53,127 bases of DNA, taken from Acidimicrobiia bacterium. GTDB taxonomy: Bacteria > Actinomycetota > Acidimicrobiia > Acidimicrobiales > Ilumatobacteraceae. Made by a program: the position numbers and the translations under genes. Positions 7,366 to 15,664 of this stretch are shown piece after piece. The notes under the pieces are model-generated. The model made no database searches. It saw only the letters and a program-made list of their open reading frames with translations, and was not told where the DNA came from. How positions within the stretch are numbered: position 1 is the stretch's first letter; each line of letters begins with the position of its first letter. Location: assembly GCA_009923785.1 (NCBI GenBank), contig RFSV01000005.1:1-53127 (forward strand), in the 5' to 3' direction.

Positions 7366-8181
7366 TCACCCCGGTCTGACGAGCTCGATCGTGACCCATC
7401 CATTGACCACCGTACGGCGCCGTTCGACAAAAGGTGCAAGCACTTCCACGACCGGCCCTTCGCGCGTGTCGAGCAATCCACTGATGATGATTCGACGTCG
7501 GGCAACCCGCACGAGATCGACAGCCAAGTCGATCAGTACGGGAGCGAGAATGTTGGCCACGACGGTGTCGAACGACTGAGTGACAGTCGCCAAAGAATCG
7601 AGGCTCACCTGCCATCGGTCGGACACTCCGTTTCGTTCGGCGTTGGCCCGTGACGTCTCGAGACTTGCCGGCGCGATGTCGATCCCGTGCGCTGATTCGG
7701 CGCCGAGCACGAGGCTGCAGATACCGAGTACACCGCTACCGCATCCGACATCGAGCACCGACTCCCCCGGTTCCACCGAAACGGCCAGAAGGGCCAGACA
7801 GCCACGCGTCGTCGGATGGTCCCCCATTCCAAAGGTTGCGCCAGGATCAATCGAGACGACGATCGCGTCAGGTGCCAGAGACGACTCGTCCCATGACGGC
7901 CTGATGTACAGGCGATCGTCGATACGAGTCGGACGGGCGAACTTCTTCCAGGTCTCGGCGACCTCGGAATCGATCTCCTCGTCGCACCACACGACGTCGG
8001 GAAGATGCTTCGACATCAACTCGGCGATCTTGTCGTCGTCGGAGCCGAAGGAAGTTCGAAGCACCACGACGTCGTCCGACGTCCAGTCTTCCGTGATCGC
8101 CGTGACCCCGAGCGACCACAGCACGTCACTCACGATCTCGACCTCCGTCACGGAAACTTCGAGACGCACTCCACGCACCAT
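7366..8181 (-). CDS. prmA: Ribosomal protein L11 methyltransferase
   Basis: A 271-residue class I SAM-dependent methyltransferase of the PrmA type. An N-terminal substrate-recognition domain (about residues 1-95) precedes DPGATFGMGDHPTTR, the PrmA-specific motif, then SAM motif I VLDVGCGSGVLGI and the catalytic-loop VVANILAPVL. It methylates ribosomal protein L11. I start at the ATG at 8181 because GGAG lies 8 bases upstream; a TTG at 8199 in frame would overlap the preceding stop by 4 bases (TTGA). It is cotranscribed with the gamma-carbonic anhydrase gene. Confidence 0.93.
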   Translation of the reverse strand: MVRGVRLEVSVTEVEIVSDVLWSLGVTAITEDWTSDDVVVLRTSFGSDDDKIAELMSKHLPDVVWCDEEIDSEVAETWKKFARPTRIDDRLYIRPSWDESSLAPDAIVVSIDPGATFGMGDHPTTRGCLALLAVSVEPGESVLDVGCGSGVLGICSLVLGAESAHGIDIAPASLETSRANAERNGVSDRWQVSLDSLATVTQSFDTVVANILAPVLIDLAVDLVRVARRRIIISGLLDTREGPVVEVLAPFVERRRTVVNGWVTIELVRPG

Positions 8182-8195
8182 GTAGCGATCTCCGA

Positions 8196-8714
8196 TCAAT
8201 CGATGCGCCGAAGGTCCTGGCGAAAACGAACGGCACGCTGAACGTAGGAGTCGACGGCCAGGTCGATATCAGCCAAGCGTGCCTTTCCAGGTTTGATGAC
8301 AGCGGGCGAGCCAGCTGCCAATGCTCCACTCGGAACCTCCGTACCGTTGAGGAGCACGCTGTTGGCGGCCACTACCGACCCTGTGCGCACGTTGACTTGA
8401 TGCATCACGATGGAGCCATTTCCCACCAGACAACGATCCTCGATCGTGCAACCCTCGAGATGCACCATGTGGCCGATCACGCAGTCGTTCCCGACGATCG
8501 TCGGAAACACATAGGTGGTGTGCAGGACGCATCCGTCCTGCACCGACGTTCGATCTCCGATCACGATGTCGCCGTCGTCGCCACGCAGTACGGCACCCGG
8601 CCAGACGGAACTCCCCGCTCCCAAGCGCACCCGTCCGATGACAACTGCATCGGGATGGACATAAGCATCGGGATGGATCGTCGGCACGACGTCTCCGAGG
8701 GCGTAGATGGGCAC
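8196..8714 (-). CDS. Gamma-class carbonic anhydrase family protein
   Basis: A 172-residue left-handed beta-helix protein built of hexapeptide repeats (for example VIGRVRLGAGSSVWPGAVL, IVIGDRTSVQDGC). The three zinc-type histidines of gamma-carbonic anhydrases appear in VLHTT and in IGHMVHLEG. Many relatives (YrdA/PaaY type) have the fold and metal site but no proven CO2 hydration, so catalytic identity is not certain. The GTG start at 8714 has TAGCGT 6 bases upstream. It is the first gene of a two-gene operon with prmA and is divergent from the Arg-rich protein gene across 113 bp. Confidence 0.88.
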   Translation of the reverse strand: MPIYALGDVVPTIHPDAYVHPDAVVIGRVRLGAGSSVWPGAVLRGDDGDIVIGDRTSVQDGCVLHTTYVFPTIVGNDCVIGHMVHLEGCTIEDRCLVGNGSIVMHQVNVRTGSVVAANSVLLNGTEVPSGALAAGSPAVIKPGKARLADIDLAVDSYVQRAVRFRQDLRRID

Positions 8715-8720
8715 CCGAAA

Positions 8721-8726
8721 ACGCTA
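8721..8726 (-). promoter_or_regulatory. -10 element, leaderless start of the gamma-CA/prmA operon
   Basis: TAGCGT, then 6 bases, then the GTG at 8714. Confidence 0.6.
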
Positions 8727-8813
8727 CATCGTCGACAACGTCGGCATACCGGAGCGCAATCGCCATACCATCGGCGCCACCCAGTGGATCACGGACCGAT
8801 GTCGGTTTCCCGA

Positions 8814-8819
8814 TAGGGT
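8814..8819 (+). promoter_or_regulatory. -10 element of the Arg-rich protein gene
   Basis: TAGGGT, then 8 bases, then the ATG at 8828; leaderless or nearly so. Confidence 0.5.
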
Positions 8820-8827
8820 CACGACCC

Positions 8828-10270
8828 ATGTCCCGCCGGATCGACATCGAACTCACAAGTGCCCGTCCCGATGGCACCTGGACGTGGCGAGCCGCCGGTG
8901 CACGAGAACCAAAAGGTGTCCTCGACGGCTCGTTGCTGCCATCGGATGCCAAGGCTGGAGACGTCGTGAAAGTCGACGCCGAGTTCGACATCGACGGCAT
9001 CGAAGTGACGGCCGTCGTCTCCGGCCGCACCCGGGTGACCAAAGTCGAGACCCTGTCTCTGATCGCAAGTGACGAACCGTTCCAGGCGGTCACACAACAA
9101 CTCGCCCGTCGCGAGCGTTCCGCTGGACGAGGTCCGCGCCGCAACGAATCCGGTGATCGACGTCGGCGCTCCGAGGGCGACGGACGTACGCGCGAGGGAC
9201 GCGACGGTGAGCGTCGCGAACGCCGACCGGAACGTCCTCGTCGACCCCGTTTCGAGGCCCCGCCCGAACTTCCCGCGCGCCCCAAGCCCAAGCGATTGAA
9301 AGCCGGATCGCAGCACCGCCGGGCGGTCCTGGCCGACATACCCGAAAACCAGCGCCCCATCGCCGAACTCGCGCTACAGGGCATGCAGGCCGTTCGCCAA
9401 AGGCTGAAAGCGGCCAACGACGCGTTGACCGCCGAGGGGAAGCCAACCATGCCTGAGCAGAGCGTGGTCCAGATGGCCCAGGATCTCCTCCCGAAACTGC
9501 GTGTTGCTGATTGGCTCGATCGCGCCGAAGCTGCCAAGCGCGATCTCGCCACCCTCGATTTGCGCGACCTACGCAGCGTGGTCGCCGCCGCCAATGATCC
9601 GTCGATCGAACGTGACGATTCGTGCCGCGCCTTGGCCGCCGAGTTGAAAGCCGGTCTGGCCTCACGTAGCGAGTCCGACTACCAGCTCTGGCTGTCCGAC
9701 ATCGACGCCGCTCTCGGCGTCGGACGCATCGTGCGCGCGCTCAAGTTGGCCGGTCAGCCGCCGAAGGCCGGAGCGATCTTCCCCGACGAACTCGGACGTC
9801 GGCTGGCCGAGGCCGCGGCATCGAGCCTCACACCCGACGTTCTCGCCGATCGTTGGATCGCCCTCCTCGAAGCCGCCGCTTTCTCCCCCGTGCGGAGCAC
9901 GCTGACAGTTGCCGCTCCCCCAACCTCGGTCACACCTGAACTCACCAAGACTGTCGCACGACTCGCTCCACTCATGCCCCAAGTCGCCGCCGTGTTCGGT
10001 GTGACGGCATCGGCAGGTGCGCCGACACCAAAACCGCTACGCCCCACGAAGCCGGCCACGAAAAAGATTCCGCCCAAGCCGTCTCCGGCGCGGAACAGCG
10101 AGCCGTCAGGCGACACGACCTCAGCCGAAAAAACCCCGGCCGACGTACCCGCTGTCGAGATCACCCCTGCCGTCATACCGGCGGCTGAGACTCCGGCTGT
10201 CGATACTCCGCCAGTCGAGGTTTCGAACGACTCCCCGACAGCTGAATCCGGCACCGACGACGCCGACTGA
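8828..10270 (+). CDS. Conserved-looking protein with Arg-rich linker, unknown function
   Basis: A 480-residue protein that I do not recognise. Residues 1-85 look like a beta-rich domain (SRRIDIELTSARPDG, AGDVVKVDAEFDIDGIEV). Residues about 92-150 are extremely Arg-rich and disordered. Residues about 155-365 are helical (LADIPENQRPIAELALQGMQAVRQRL, DWLDRAEAAKRDLATLDLRDL). The last 115 residues are Pro/Ala/Thr low complexity ending in acidic DDAD. No signal peptide or membrane segment is seen. The modular layout with a polyarginine linker suggests nucleic-acid binding, which is inference only. It has its own promoter. Confidence 0.75.
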   Translation: MSRRIDIELTSARPDGTWTWRAAGAREPKGVLDGSLLPSDAKAGDVVKVDAEFDIDGIEVTAVVSGRTRVTKVETLSLIASDEPFQAVTQQLARRERSAGRGPRRNESGDRRRRSEGDGRTREGRDGERRERRPERPRRPRFEAPPELPARPKPKRLKAGSQHRRAVLADIPENQRPIAELALQGMQAVRQRLKAANDALTAEGKPTMPEQSVVQMAQDLLPKLRVADWLDRAEAAKRDLATLDLRDLRSVVAAANDPSIERDDSCRALAAELKAGLASRSESDYQLWLSDIDAALGVGRIVRALKLAGQPPKAGAIFPDELGRRLAEAAASSLTPDVLADRWIALLEAAAFSPVRSTLTVAAPPTSVTPELTKTVARLAPLMPQVAAVFGVTASAGAPTPKPLRPTKPATKKIPPKPSPARNSEPSGDTTSAEKTPADVPAVEITPAVIPAAETPAVDTPPVEVSNDSPTAESGTDDAD

Positions 10271-10291
10271 CGTCCTACCGTCTCGCCCCGC

Positions 10292-10297
10292 TACGGT
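10292..10297 (+). promoter_or_regulatory. -10 element, leaderless start of the crotonase gene
   Basis: TACGGT, 6 bases, then the ATG at 10304. Confidence 0.6.
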
Positions 10298-10303
10298 CGG
10301 GCC

Positions 10304-11089
10304 ATGAGCAACATCGTCACGTACCAGGCCGACGGGCGCGTCGGCATCATCACCCTCAATCGTCCTGATGCGCGTAATGCCGTCAACGGAGACGTGGCCT
10401 CCGGCATGGAGGCAGCCATCGACGCTCTGGAGAACGATGACTCGGTGTGGGTCGGGATCCTCACGGCCAACACCGACGGTCAGAGCAACCCGGTCTTTTG
10501 TGCCGGTGCCGATCTGAAGGCCATCAACTCAGGCCAGGCCGGAGCCCTCAACACCAAGCGGGGCGGATTCGCCGGATTCGTGTACCGCGAACGCCGTAAG
10601 CCGATCATCGTGGCCGTCGACGGCCTGGCCACCGCCGGAGGATGCGAAATCGTCTTGGCCGCCGATCTCGTGATCGCGACCACCCGTTCGGCGTTCGGCT
10701 TGGCCGAAGTCAAGCGCAACTTGATCGCCGGAGCCGGCGGACTCTTCCGCCTCCCGCGCGCCATCGGCCAGGCGGCCGCCATGGAAGCCATCCTCACCGG
10801 AGAACCGATTCCGGCCGAACGCGCGTATCACCTCGGTCTCGTGTCACGGCTCGTCGCACCCGGAGAAGCGATGAACGAGGCGCGCCGACTCGCCGACCAG
10901 ATCACGGCGTGCGCTCCACTCGCCGTCTACGCGAGCCGCCAAGTCGTTCTGGCCGCGGCCTACCAAACCGATGACGAATTGAAGTCGCTCACCAACCGTT
11001 TGTTCGCCGATGTCATGGCATCGGACGACACCAAAGAAGGTCTGACCGCCTTCATCGAGAAACGTGTTCCGAACTGGACCGGTCACTGA
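10304..11089 (+). CDS. Enoyl-CoA hydratase/isomerase (crotonase) family
   Basis: A 261-residue crotonase-fold enzyme acting on acyl-CoA thioesters. The N-terminal IITLNRPDARNAV, the first oxyanion-hole segment FCAGADLKAI, the second VAVDGLATAGGCEIVLAADLVIA, and the Glu-bearing LAEVKRNLIAGAGGLFRLPRAIG loop are all present, fitting the hydratase pattern. The start is fixed by TACGGT 6 bases upstream. The 3' end overlaps the convergent GNAT gene by 38 bp. The chain-length preference and pathway cannot be told; fatty-acid or branched-chain catabolism is likely. Confidence 0.9.
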   Translation: MSNIVTYQADGRVGIITLNRPDARNAVNGDVASGMEAAIDALENDDSVWVGILTANTDGQSNPVFCAGADLKAINSGQAGALNTKRGGFAGFVYRERRKPIIVAVDGLATAGGCEIVLAADLVIATTRSAFGLAEVKRNLIAGAGGLFRLPRAIGQAAAMEAILTGEPIPAERAYHLGLVSRLVAPGEAMNEARRLADQITACAPLAVYASRQVVLAAAYQTDDELKSLTNRLFADVMASDDTKEGLTAFIEKRVPNWTGH

Positions 11090-11531
11090 GACGTTGTGAC
11101 ACCGTGATCGAGCGGGCCGTCACCCCCGCCCGCTCGTAGAGGTTCTTCGTGTCCCGATCCCCCGGGAGCGCCGTTCCCTCCAGGTAAGCGCAACCTCGGG
11201 CGATGGCATGCGACAGGGCGACCTCCAACAGGTCATCGCCGCATCCCAGACCTCGCGCCCCGTCCACCACGAAGACTCGGTCGACCACGAAGATTCGCCC
11301 GCGCGGATCCTCATCGACACGTCCGACGAGGAAGCCCACGACGACTTCGTCGACACAGGCCACGAACGAGTCGCCCCACCACTGCTCGAGGTCCCCAAGA
11401 CGAGGATGCTCAGCCAGCCAGGCCTCTCCTCCCCGACGATCGACCATGCCCTGACGCAACGAGTCGTCGATGGAGACACACTCGCTCGCCGACGACTCGT
11501 CGACGGGACGGACGCTCGTTTCGGCCGTCAC
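11052..11531 (-). CDS. GNAT-family N-acetyltransferase
   Basis: A 159-residue acetyltransferase of the GNAT fold. The core strand FVACVDEVVVGFLVGRVD, a strand with GRIFVVDRVFVVDGARGLGCGDDLLEVAL (a variant acetyl-CoA loop R/G-x-x-G-x-G/D) and the C-terminal ALPGDRDTKNLYERAGV segment fit the family. The substrate is unknown. The GTG start at 11531 has GGGAG 7 bases upstream, and that SD overlaps the end of the DUF4193-type gene 16 bases away, so the two form an operon. The last 38 bases overlap the end of the convergent crotonase gene. Confidence 0.8.
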   Translation of the reverse strand: MTAETSVRPVDESSASECVSIDDSLRQGMVDRRGGEAWLAEHPRLGDLEQWWGDSFVACVDEVVVGFLVGRVDEDPRGRIFVVDRVFVVDGARGLGCGDDLLEVALSHAIARGCAYLEGTALPGDRDTKNLYERAGVTARSITVSQRLSDRSSSEHVSR

Positions 11532-11547
11532 GTGAGAACTCCCGGTG

Positions 11548-12024
11548 TCAGCCGAACAACGGACAGCCGTCGTCGCCCACCGGGCAGACGGGAGCACCTT
11601 TGCGGACAAGGAGGAAGCACTGCGGGCACATACGTTCGTCGGCCCGTTTCGGCTGGATGCTGGTCTCGGGGTCGACGGCCGAGGGGGGTTCTTCTTCCTC
11701 TTCATCGTCCTCATCGACTTCACTGCGCTCACGAAGACGCTCGTCCAAGATGTGTGCGAGATCCGCCTCCACATCGTCAGCGGTCGTCAAATCTTCGTCG
11801 TCGTCGTCGGAGGTCCGCTTCTCACGAGCCTTCGGCGCAGACTCGTCACTGTCGCTCTCGTCGTCGCTGTCGTCGTCATCGTCATCACCGCCGATGTCGT
11901 CTTCATCATCCAAGTCGTCGTCGAGTTCGTCGTCATCAAGCTCGAGGTCGTCGTCCCCGTCCTCTTCGATGAAACCGTCCTCATCGAGGTCGTCGTCGTC
12001 GATCATGTCGTCGTCAGCGGCCAT
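11548..12024 (-). CDS. DUF4193-type acidic zinc-ribbon protein
   Basis: A 158-residue protein. Residues about 4-65 are an almost uninterrupted Asp/Glu tract encoded by GAC/GAT repeats. The C-terminal 75 residues carry DDVEADLAHILDERL, an acidic stretch, then IQPKRADERMCPQCFLLVRK and a final CPVGDDGCPLF, i.e. a four-Cys zinc ribbon. This matches the actinobacterial DUF4193 plan (acid tract, DEFxCxxCFLV). Function is not established. The ATG is preceded by AAGGAG. It is cotranscribed with the downstream GNAT gene. The acidic tract here is longer than I recall for the family. Confidence 0.8.
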   Translation of the reverse strand: MAADDDMIDDDDLDEDGFIEEDGDDDLELDDDELDDDLDDEDDIGGDDDDDDSDDESDSDESAPKAREKRTSDDDDEDLTTADDVEADLAHILDERLRERSEVDEDDEEEEEPPSAVDPETSIQPKRADERMCPQCFLLVRKGAPVCPVGDDGCPLFG

Positions 12025-12164
12025 CGAAACTCCTTGTCGTACTCATCGTGATCTCCGTGTTCGGAGGCCAGCGGAAGGTTCGAAAACTCGACCGCGGGCG
12101 CGGATAATAGGCACCGCGATCGTCCAGGTCAGGTGGAACGTCAGTGACAGCCGTCACCCTGGCC

Positions 12165-13769
12165 TCATGGGCGTTCTGACCGACGCTGTTCGGCCCGTCG
12201 CTCCGAGGCCAATCGTTCGAGCTCGGGAGCCTCGACCGTGAGGTGGGTCATGGCGTCAGCAACTGCCCGATGGCCGGCCTGTTCGGCAATGAGTCGGTGC
12301 ATCTCGAGGGCGACTCGTCGATACGCCGGGTGCCCCTGGGGCGACGACCGGAGTTCGAGCATATGCATCGCTTCTCGGGCGTTGAACTGCATGACGTAGC
12401 GGATTCGATACGCCATCGACACGGCGTATGACGCCTCGTCGGGGAAGTCGGGTCGTAGATCGTCGTAGAGCGCCGCCGAACGCGACATCACCTCGTCGAA
12501 CACCGACGTCATTCCCGCTTCGTCCACCAGATCTGGTCGGGTGTAGCCGTGATTGGGCGTGAGTGCCTGCCATTCGATGGTCAGGAGGCGATGGCGTTGC
12601 AGATCGCGGAACGCTCCGTAGTCGGACAGGACGTCGAAGCGATAGTCGATGCGCTCGAAGGCACGACCAGGGCGATGACGGCGGTTCTCGCGCTGGCCGA
12701 TGTACGAGCGCAAGATGGCGACCTTCTCGGCATGGCTCATCGCCTCCACCTGTCGAAGGATCTGGGATTCGGGAAGGCTCGAGTACGGATAACAGATCGC
12801 TGCCACAAGTTTGTTCTCGCCGTCGGGATCCCAGTCGGTGAGCACGACAGGAGCACTGTGATCGGTCGGTGTCTCGGCGAACAACTCGCGCACGAGTTCT
12901 GATGTCTCGTGACGCGTCGAGGTCAGATAATCGCTCCACCGGCCGCCACGGTCGGCCAGATCGACTCTCCGTAGGAAACTCGGGATCACCTTGCGGAGTT
13001 CTTCGAGCATGAGAGCCGCATATTGCTGGGCTTCAGGCAGCGGGTGCGCCCGCATTCGAATCAGCATCGCTTCGTACGCCTGACCACTTGCGTAAATCCC
13101 CACGTTCGACAAAGACGAGGCCGGAAGAACTCCACGCACGGCATCGAGCGCCTTGGCCCTGGTGGCCTGTCGGTACACGAAGTCGCTGTCGGCCGGGTCG
13201 CGTGGCACCGAAGCACGAACGTGATCGGTCACCTTCTCCATGAGGAGGCTGTACGAGTCGAACATTCGGTCCATGTCCCCCACGTATCGGGTACCGAGAC
13301 GTGAATTCAGGACTCCGAGATCGCGGTAGTAGCGGTATCGCCCGGCCAACCGAGCGTCGTAGGCGATGTATCGGGTGCTCTGCTCGAGATAACTGGCCAA
13401 CCGGCCCCATTCGAGAATTTTGGTGAGGACATTCGACGCCTGTTCGCATGCCAGGTGCACGCCACCGAGCTGGGCGACCGAATCGTCTCCGTACTCGAAA
13501 AAGACACGTTCATAGAGCTCCTCGGCACGCTCCAGGCCGATCGTGGCGTCGACCCCCTGGTCGCCTGCCACATCGAGATCTCCGACGAATTCGTCGAGAA
13601 ACAGTCGGCGCAGACTCTTCGAACTGCGGCTGTAGCGGGCGAACAACGCCCCTTTGACGACTTCGGGCAAATTCACGAGGGCGAAGACGGGTCCGTCCAG
13701 GTTGGTGAAATAGCGCCTCAGGACCTCGGCCTCCTCGGGGCTGAATTCCTCGGGGGCGTAGACCGTCAC
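12165..13769 (-). CDS. Tandem ThyX-like (FAD-dependent thymidylate synthase family) protein
   Basis: A 534-residue protein, about twice the usual ThyX length. Domain 1 (about residues 85-265) contains GDDSVAQLGGV and W121-G-R123-LAS126-YLEQ-S131-T-R133-Y134, i.e. the SxxxxSxRY half of the ThyX motif without the RHR. Domain 2 (about residues 370-515) has R392-H393-R394-LLT but then EWQALTPNHGYTRP in place of the serine/arginine half. Both domains keep a ThyX-type C-terminal helix (SNVGIYASGQAYEAMLIRMRA; MQFNAREAMHMLELRSSP). ThyX makes dTMP from dUMP with FAD; whether this protein does is open. TAGCGT lies 8 bases before the GTG start. Confidence 0.82.
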   Translation of the reverse strand: MTVYAPEEFSPEEAEVLRRYFTNLDGPVFALVNLPEVVKGALFARYSRSSKSLRRLFLDEFVGDLDVAGDQGVDATIGLERAEELYERVFFEYGDDSVAQLGGVHLACEQASNVLTKILEWGRLASYLEQSTRYIAYDARLAGRYRYYRDLGVLNSRLGTRYVGDMDRMFDSYSLLMEKVTDHVRASVPRDPADSDFVYRQATRAKALDAVRGVLPASSLSNVGIYASGQAYEAMLIRMRAHPLPEAQQYAALMLEELRKVIPSFLRRVDLADRGGRWSDYLTSTRHETSELVRELFAETPTDHSAPVVLTDWDPDGENKLVAAICYPYSSLPESQILRQVEAMSHAEKVAILRSYIGQRENRRHRPGRAFERIDYRFDVLSDYGAFRDLQRHRLLTIEWQALTPNHGYTRPDLVDEAGMTSVFDEVMSRSAALYDDLRPDFPDEASYAVSMAYRIRYVMQFNAREAMHMLELRSSPQGHPAYRRVALEMHRLIAEQAGHRAVADAMTHLTVEAPELERLASERRAEQRRSERP

Positions 13770-13777
13770 GAGATCGA

Positions 13778-13783
13778 ACGCTA
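13778..13783 (-). promoter_or_regulatory. -10 element of the ThyX-like gene
   Basis: TAGCGT, then 8 bases, then the GTG at 13769. Confidence 0.5.
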
Positions 13784-13823
13784 GTGGGCGCGATGGATCG
13801 ATTCGGGGAAATCCGATCCTGCC

Positions 13824-15026
13824 CTAGGCGAGCACGTCGACCTCACTCGACAGCGTCGAGAATTCGGCAGCCACCTGGTCGCGGAGGCTGCTGTCGAGCC
13901 ATAGATCGACCACCGTCATCGCCATGGCGCGGGCTCCGTCGATCACAGCGCGGTCACCTTCGTCGGAGCCGGCGTACTCGGCGAACTCACGTGTGTGTAT
14001 GGCGACACCAGACGGGGCCACTTGGACCATCGGATGGATCGATGGCATGAGGTACGACACGTTACCCATGTCGGTCGAACCGAGAACTGGTCGCCCTGTG
14101 ACACGAGGATCGACGACTGTGCGACCCACCTCGGCCATGTTGGCCGCGTAGGCCGATGCGAGACGTTCGTTGTCTCTCACTTCGGCGTATGTGTGACCAT
14201 CCCACGTACTGTCCATCTGGCAACCGCACGCCGAAGCCGCACCTTCGAGACACGCCATTACGCGTCGTTTCAACGGTTGTAGTGACGAGATCGTGGGTGA
14301 CCGCACGTACCAGGTCGCAGCAGCTCGACGCGGCACGATGTTCGGCTTCTCCCCGGCTTCGGTGAAGATGCCGTGGATCCTTTCATCAGGACGGATGTGC
14401 TGACGGAGTGCGGCCACGTTCACATAGCCGAGAACCGCTGCGTCGAGAGCGTTGCGACCCATCCACGGTGCCGCAGATGCATGCGCCTCCTGACCGTGGT
14501 AGACGACATCGACGGTGTGTATCGCGAGAGAATCCATACGAAGCAGGTCGGCATCGGCCGGGTGGATCATCATCGCCGCCGATCCCGTTGAAAACGCGCC
14601 CTGTCGCGCCAGGGCGATCTTGCCGCCCCCACCCTCTTCGGCAGGTGTCCCGAGGATCCTCAACCGGCCCCCGAGATCGTGTGCGAGCGACGCGGCGGCC
14701 AAACCGGCACCGAGACCGGCCCCAGCGATGACATTGTGTCCGCATCCGTGGCCGATTCCTGGCAGGGCGTCGTACTCGAGAAGTACGAGCACCTCGGGAC
14801 CATCGGTTCCGATCGACACCTCGAATGCGGTGTCCACACCATAGGCATGACGAACCACCGGCAATCCTTCGTCCTCGAGAACCGAACACAGCAGATCGTG
14901 AGCGAAGACTTCTTCGTAGTTCAGTTCGGGTCGCGCGTGAATCTCACGACTCACCGACACCAGTCGGTCGGCCCGCCTCGACACCTCGGCGCCGACACGA
15001 TCCTTGGCTTCACGTGACGTGGTCAT
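13824..15026 (-). CDS. M20-family amidohydrolase/peptidase
   Basis: A 400-residue zinc amidohydrolase of peptidase family M20D (AbgB/amidobenzoyl-glutamate hydrolase-like). The metal and active-site motifs read LLEYDALPGIGHGCGHN and LGTPAEEGGGGK, with further metal-ligand regions at MIHPAD and near the C-terminus GSTDMGNVSYLMPSIHP. The dimerisation domain contains HASAAPWMGRNALDA. It should cleave an N-acyl or aminoacyl amide bond in the cytoplasm. The ATG overlaps the stop of the upstream gene (ATGA), so it ends the tatA-tatC-helY operon, but TACCGT 7 bases before the ATG suggests an internal promoter too. Confidence 0.9.
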   Translation of the reverse strand: MTTSREAKDRVGAEVSRRADRLVSVSREIHARPELNYEEVFAHDLLCSVLEDEGLPVVRHAYGVDTAFEVSIGTDGPEVLVLLEYDALPGIGHGCGHNVIAGAGLGAGLAAASLAHDLGGRLRILGTPAEEGGGGKIALARQGAFSTGSAAMMIHPADADLLRMDSLAIHTVDVVYHGQEAHASAAPWMGRNALDAAVLGYVNVAALRQHIRPDERIHGIFTEAGEKPNIVPRRAAATWYVRSPTISSLQPLKRRVMACLEGAASACGCQMDSTWDGHTYAEVRDNERLASAYAANMAEVGRTVVDPRVTGRPVLGSTDMGNVSYLMPSIHPMVQVAPSGVAIHTREFAEYAGSDEGDRAVIDGARAMAMTVVDLWLDSSLRDQVAAEFSTLSSEVDVLA

Positions 15027-15664
15027 GGCGACAACGGTAGTTCCTGGTCGGCTCCGAGCGTCCACACGGTGATCGCGTCGGGAACGACCTCGACCACGAC
15101 CGTAAACGACTCGTTCGCCTCGTTTACGAACCAGCACCGCCCATCGATGTCGATCCGCGCCTTCGGAGGCACCTGCACGCTCAGGTGTCGTGCCGAGGAA
15201 CTGGCGATCTTGGGATGTGGAAGGTGAGATCCGAGAGGCAATCGGCGACGAGCGGCCAGACGTTGTCGAAGTGGCATGGTGGGATCGACGACGAATTGTT
15301 CAGCTCGCCCGTCGTTCGGATGTCCACGTGGCGCAACGTCCCACGTGCCCAAGTACTGCGCGTTCATCACGACGGTCACTCCCCCGAACCACCAACCCAG
15401 ACGTCGACGTCGCACGACCACGTGCGACAACGCGAACGTCGACCGACTGTGGTTGTCCGAGAGTCGCATGACGTCGAGAGAGAACTCCACCGACGACGAG
15501 GCTCGACCGGCTCCAAGAGTTCGCGCCATGTCTCCATGAGTCAACCCGAGCACAGTCGCCCCCTCGTTCAATGCATCCGATGCGCTGCTGTCGTCATCGA
15601 ACCAACGAAGTCCAGCCGGGGGTCGTCCCGGCTCACCCCAGTCGACGCCCTTGCGAATGGTCAC
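15023..15664 (-). CDS. Diacylglycerol/lipid-kinase-like protein, C-terminal-type domain
   Basis: A 213-residue protein resembling the C-terminal beta-sandwich of the YegS/diacylglycerol kinase fold: VVMNAQYLGTWDVAPRGHPNDGRAEQF, then RLAARRRLPLGSHLPHPKI and a PPKARIDIDGR strand. The N-terminal KGVDWGEPGRPPAGL and LGLTHGDMARTLG replace a full nucleotide-binding domain, so no classical GGDGT ATP loop is present and catalysis is doubtful. Similar short proteins occur in actinobacteria. The GTG start overlaps the helY stop (GTGA) and its own stop overlaps the next start (ATGA), so it is translated as part of the operon. The role is unknown. Confidence 0.65.
   Translation of the reverse strand: MTIRKGVDWGEPGRPPAGLRWFDDDSSASDALNEGATVLGLTHGDMARTLGAGRASSSVEFSLDVMRLSDNHSRSTFALSHVVVRRRRLGWWFGGVTVVMNAQYLGTWDVAPRGHPNDGRAEQFVVDPTMPLRQRLAARRRLPLGSHLPHPKIASSSARHLSVQVPPKARIDIDGRCWFVNEANESFTVVVEVVPDAITVWTLGADQELPLSP
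15034..15039 (-). promoter_or_regulatory. Possible internal -10 element before the M20 gene
   Basis: TACCGT, then 7 bases, then the ATG at 15026. It lies inside the end of the upstream gene. Confidence 0.4.

Noticed and set aside
11800-12010. GTC/GAC trinucleotide repeats considered as a satellite or CRISPR-like array
   Set aside because: There is no repeat-spacer pattern; the bases simply code for the Asp tract.
11545-12051. Val/Ile-rich open frame of 168 codons on the plus strand
   Set aside because: It is the antisense of the Asp tract (GTC/GTT codons) of the DUF4193-type gene and has no start signal or motif.
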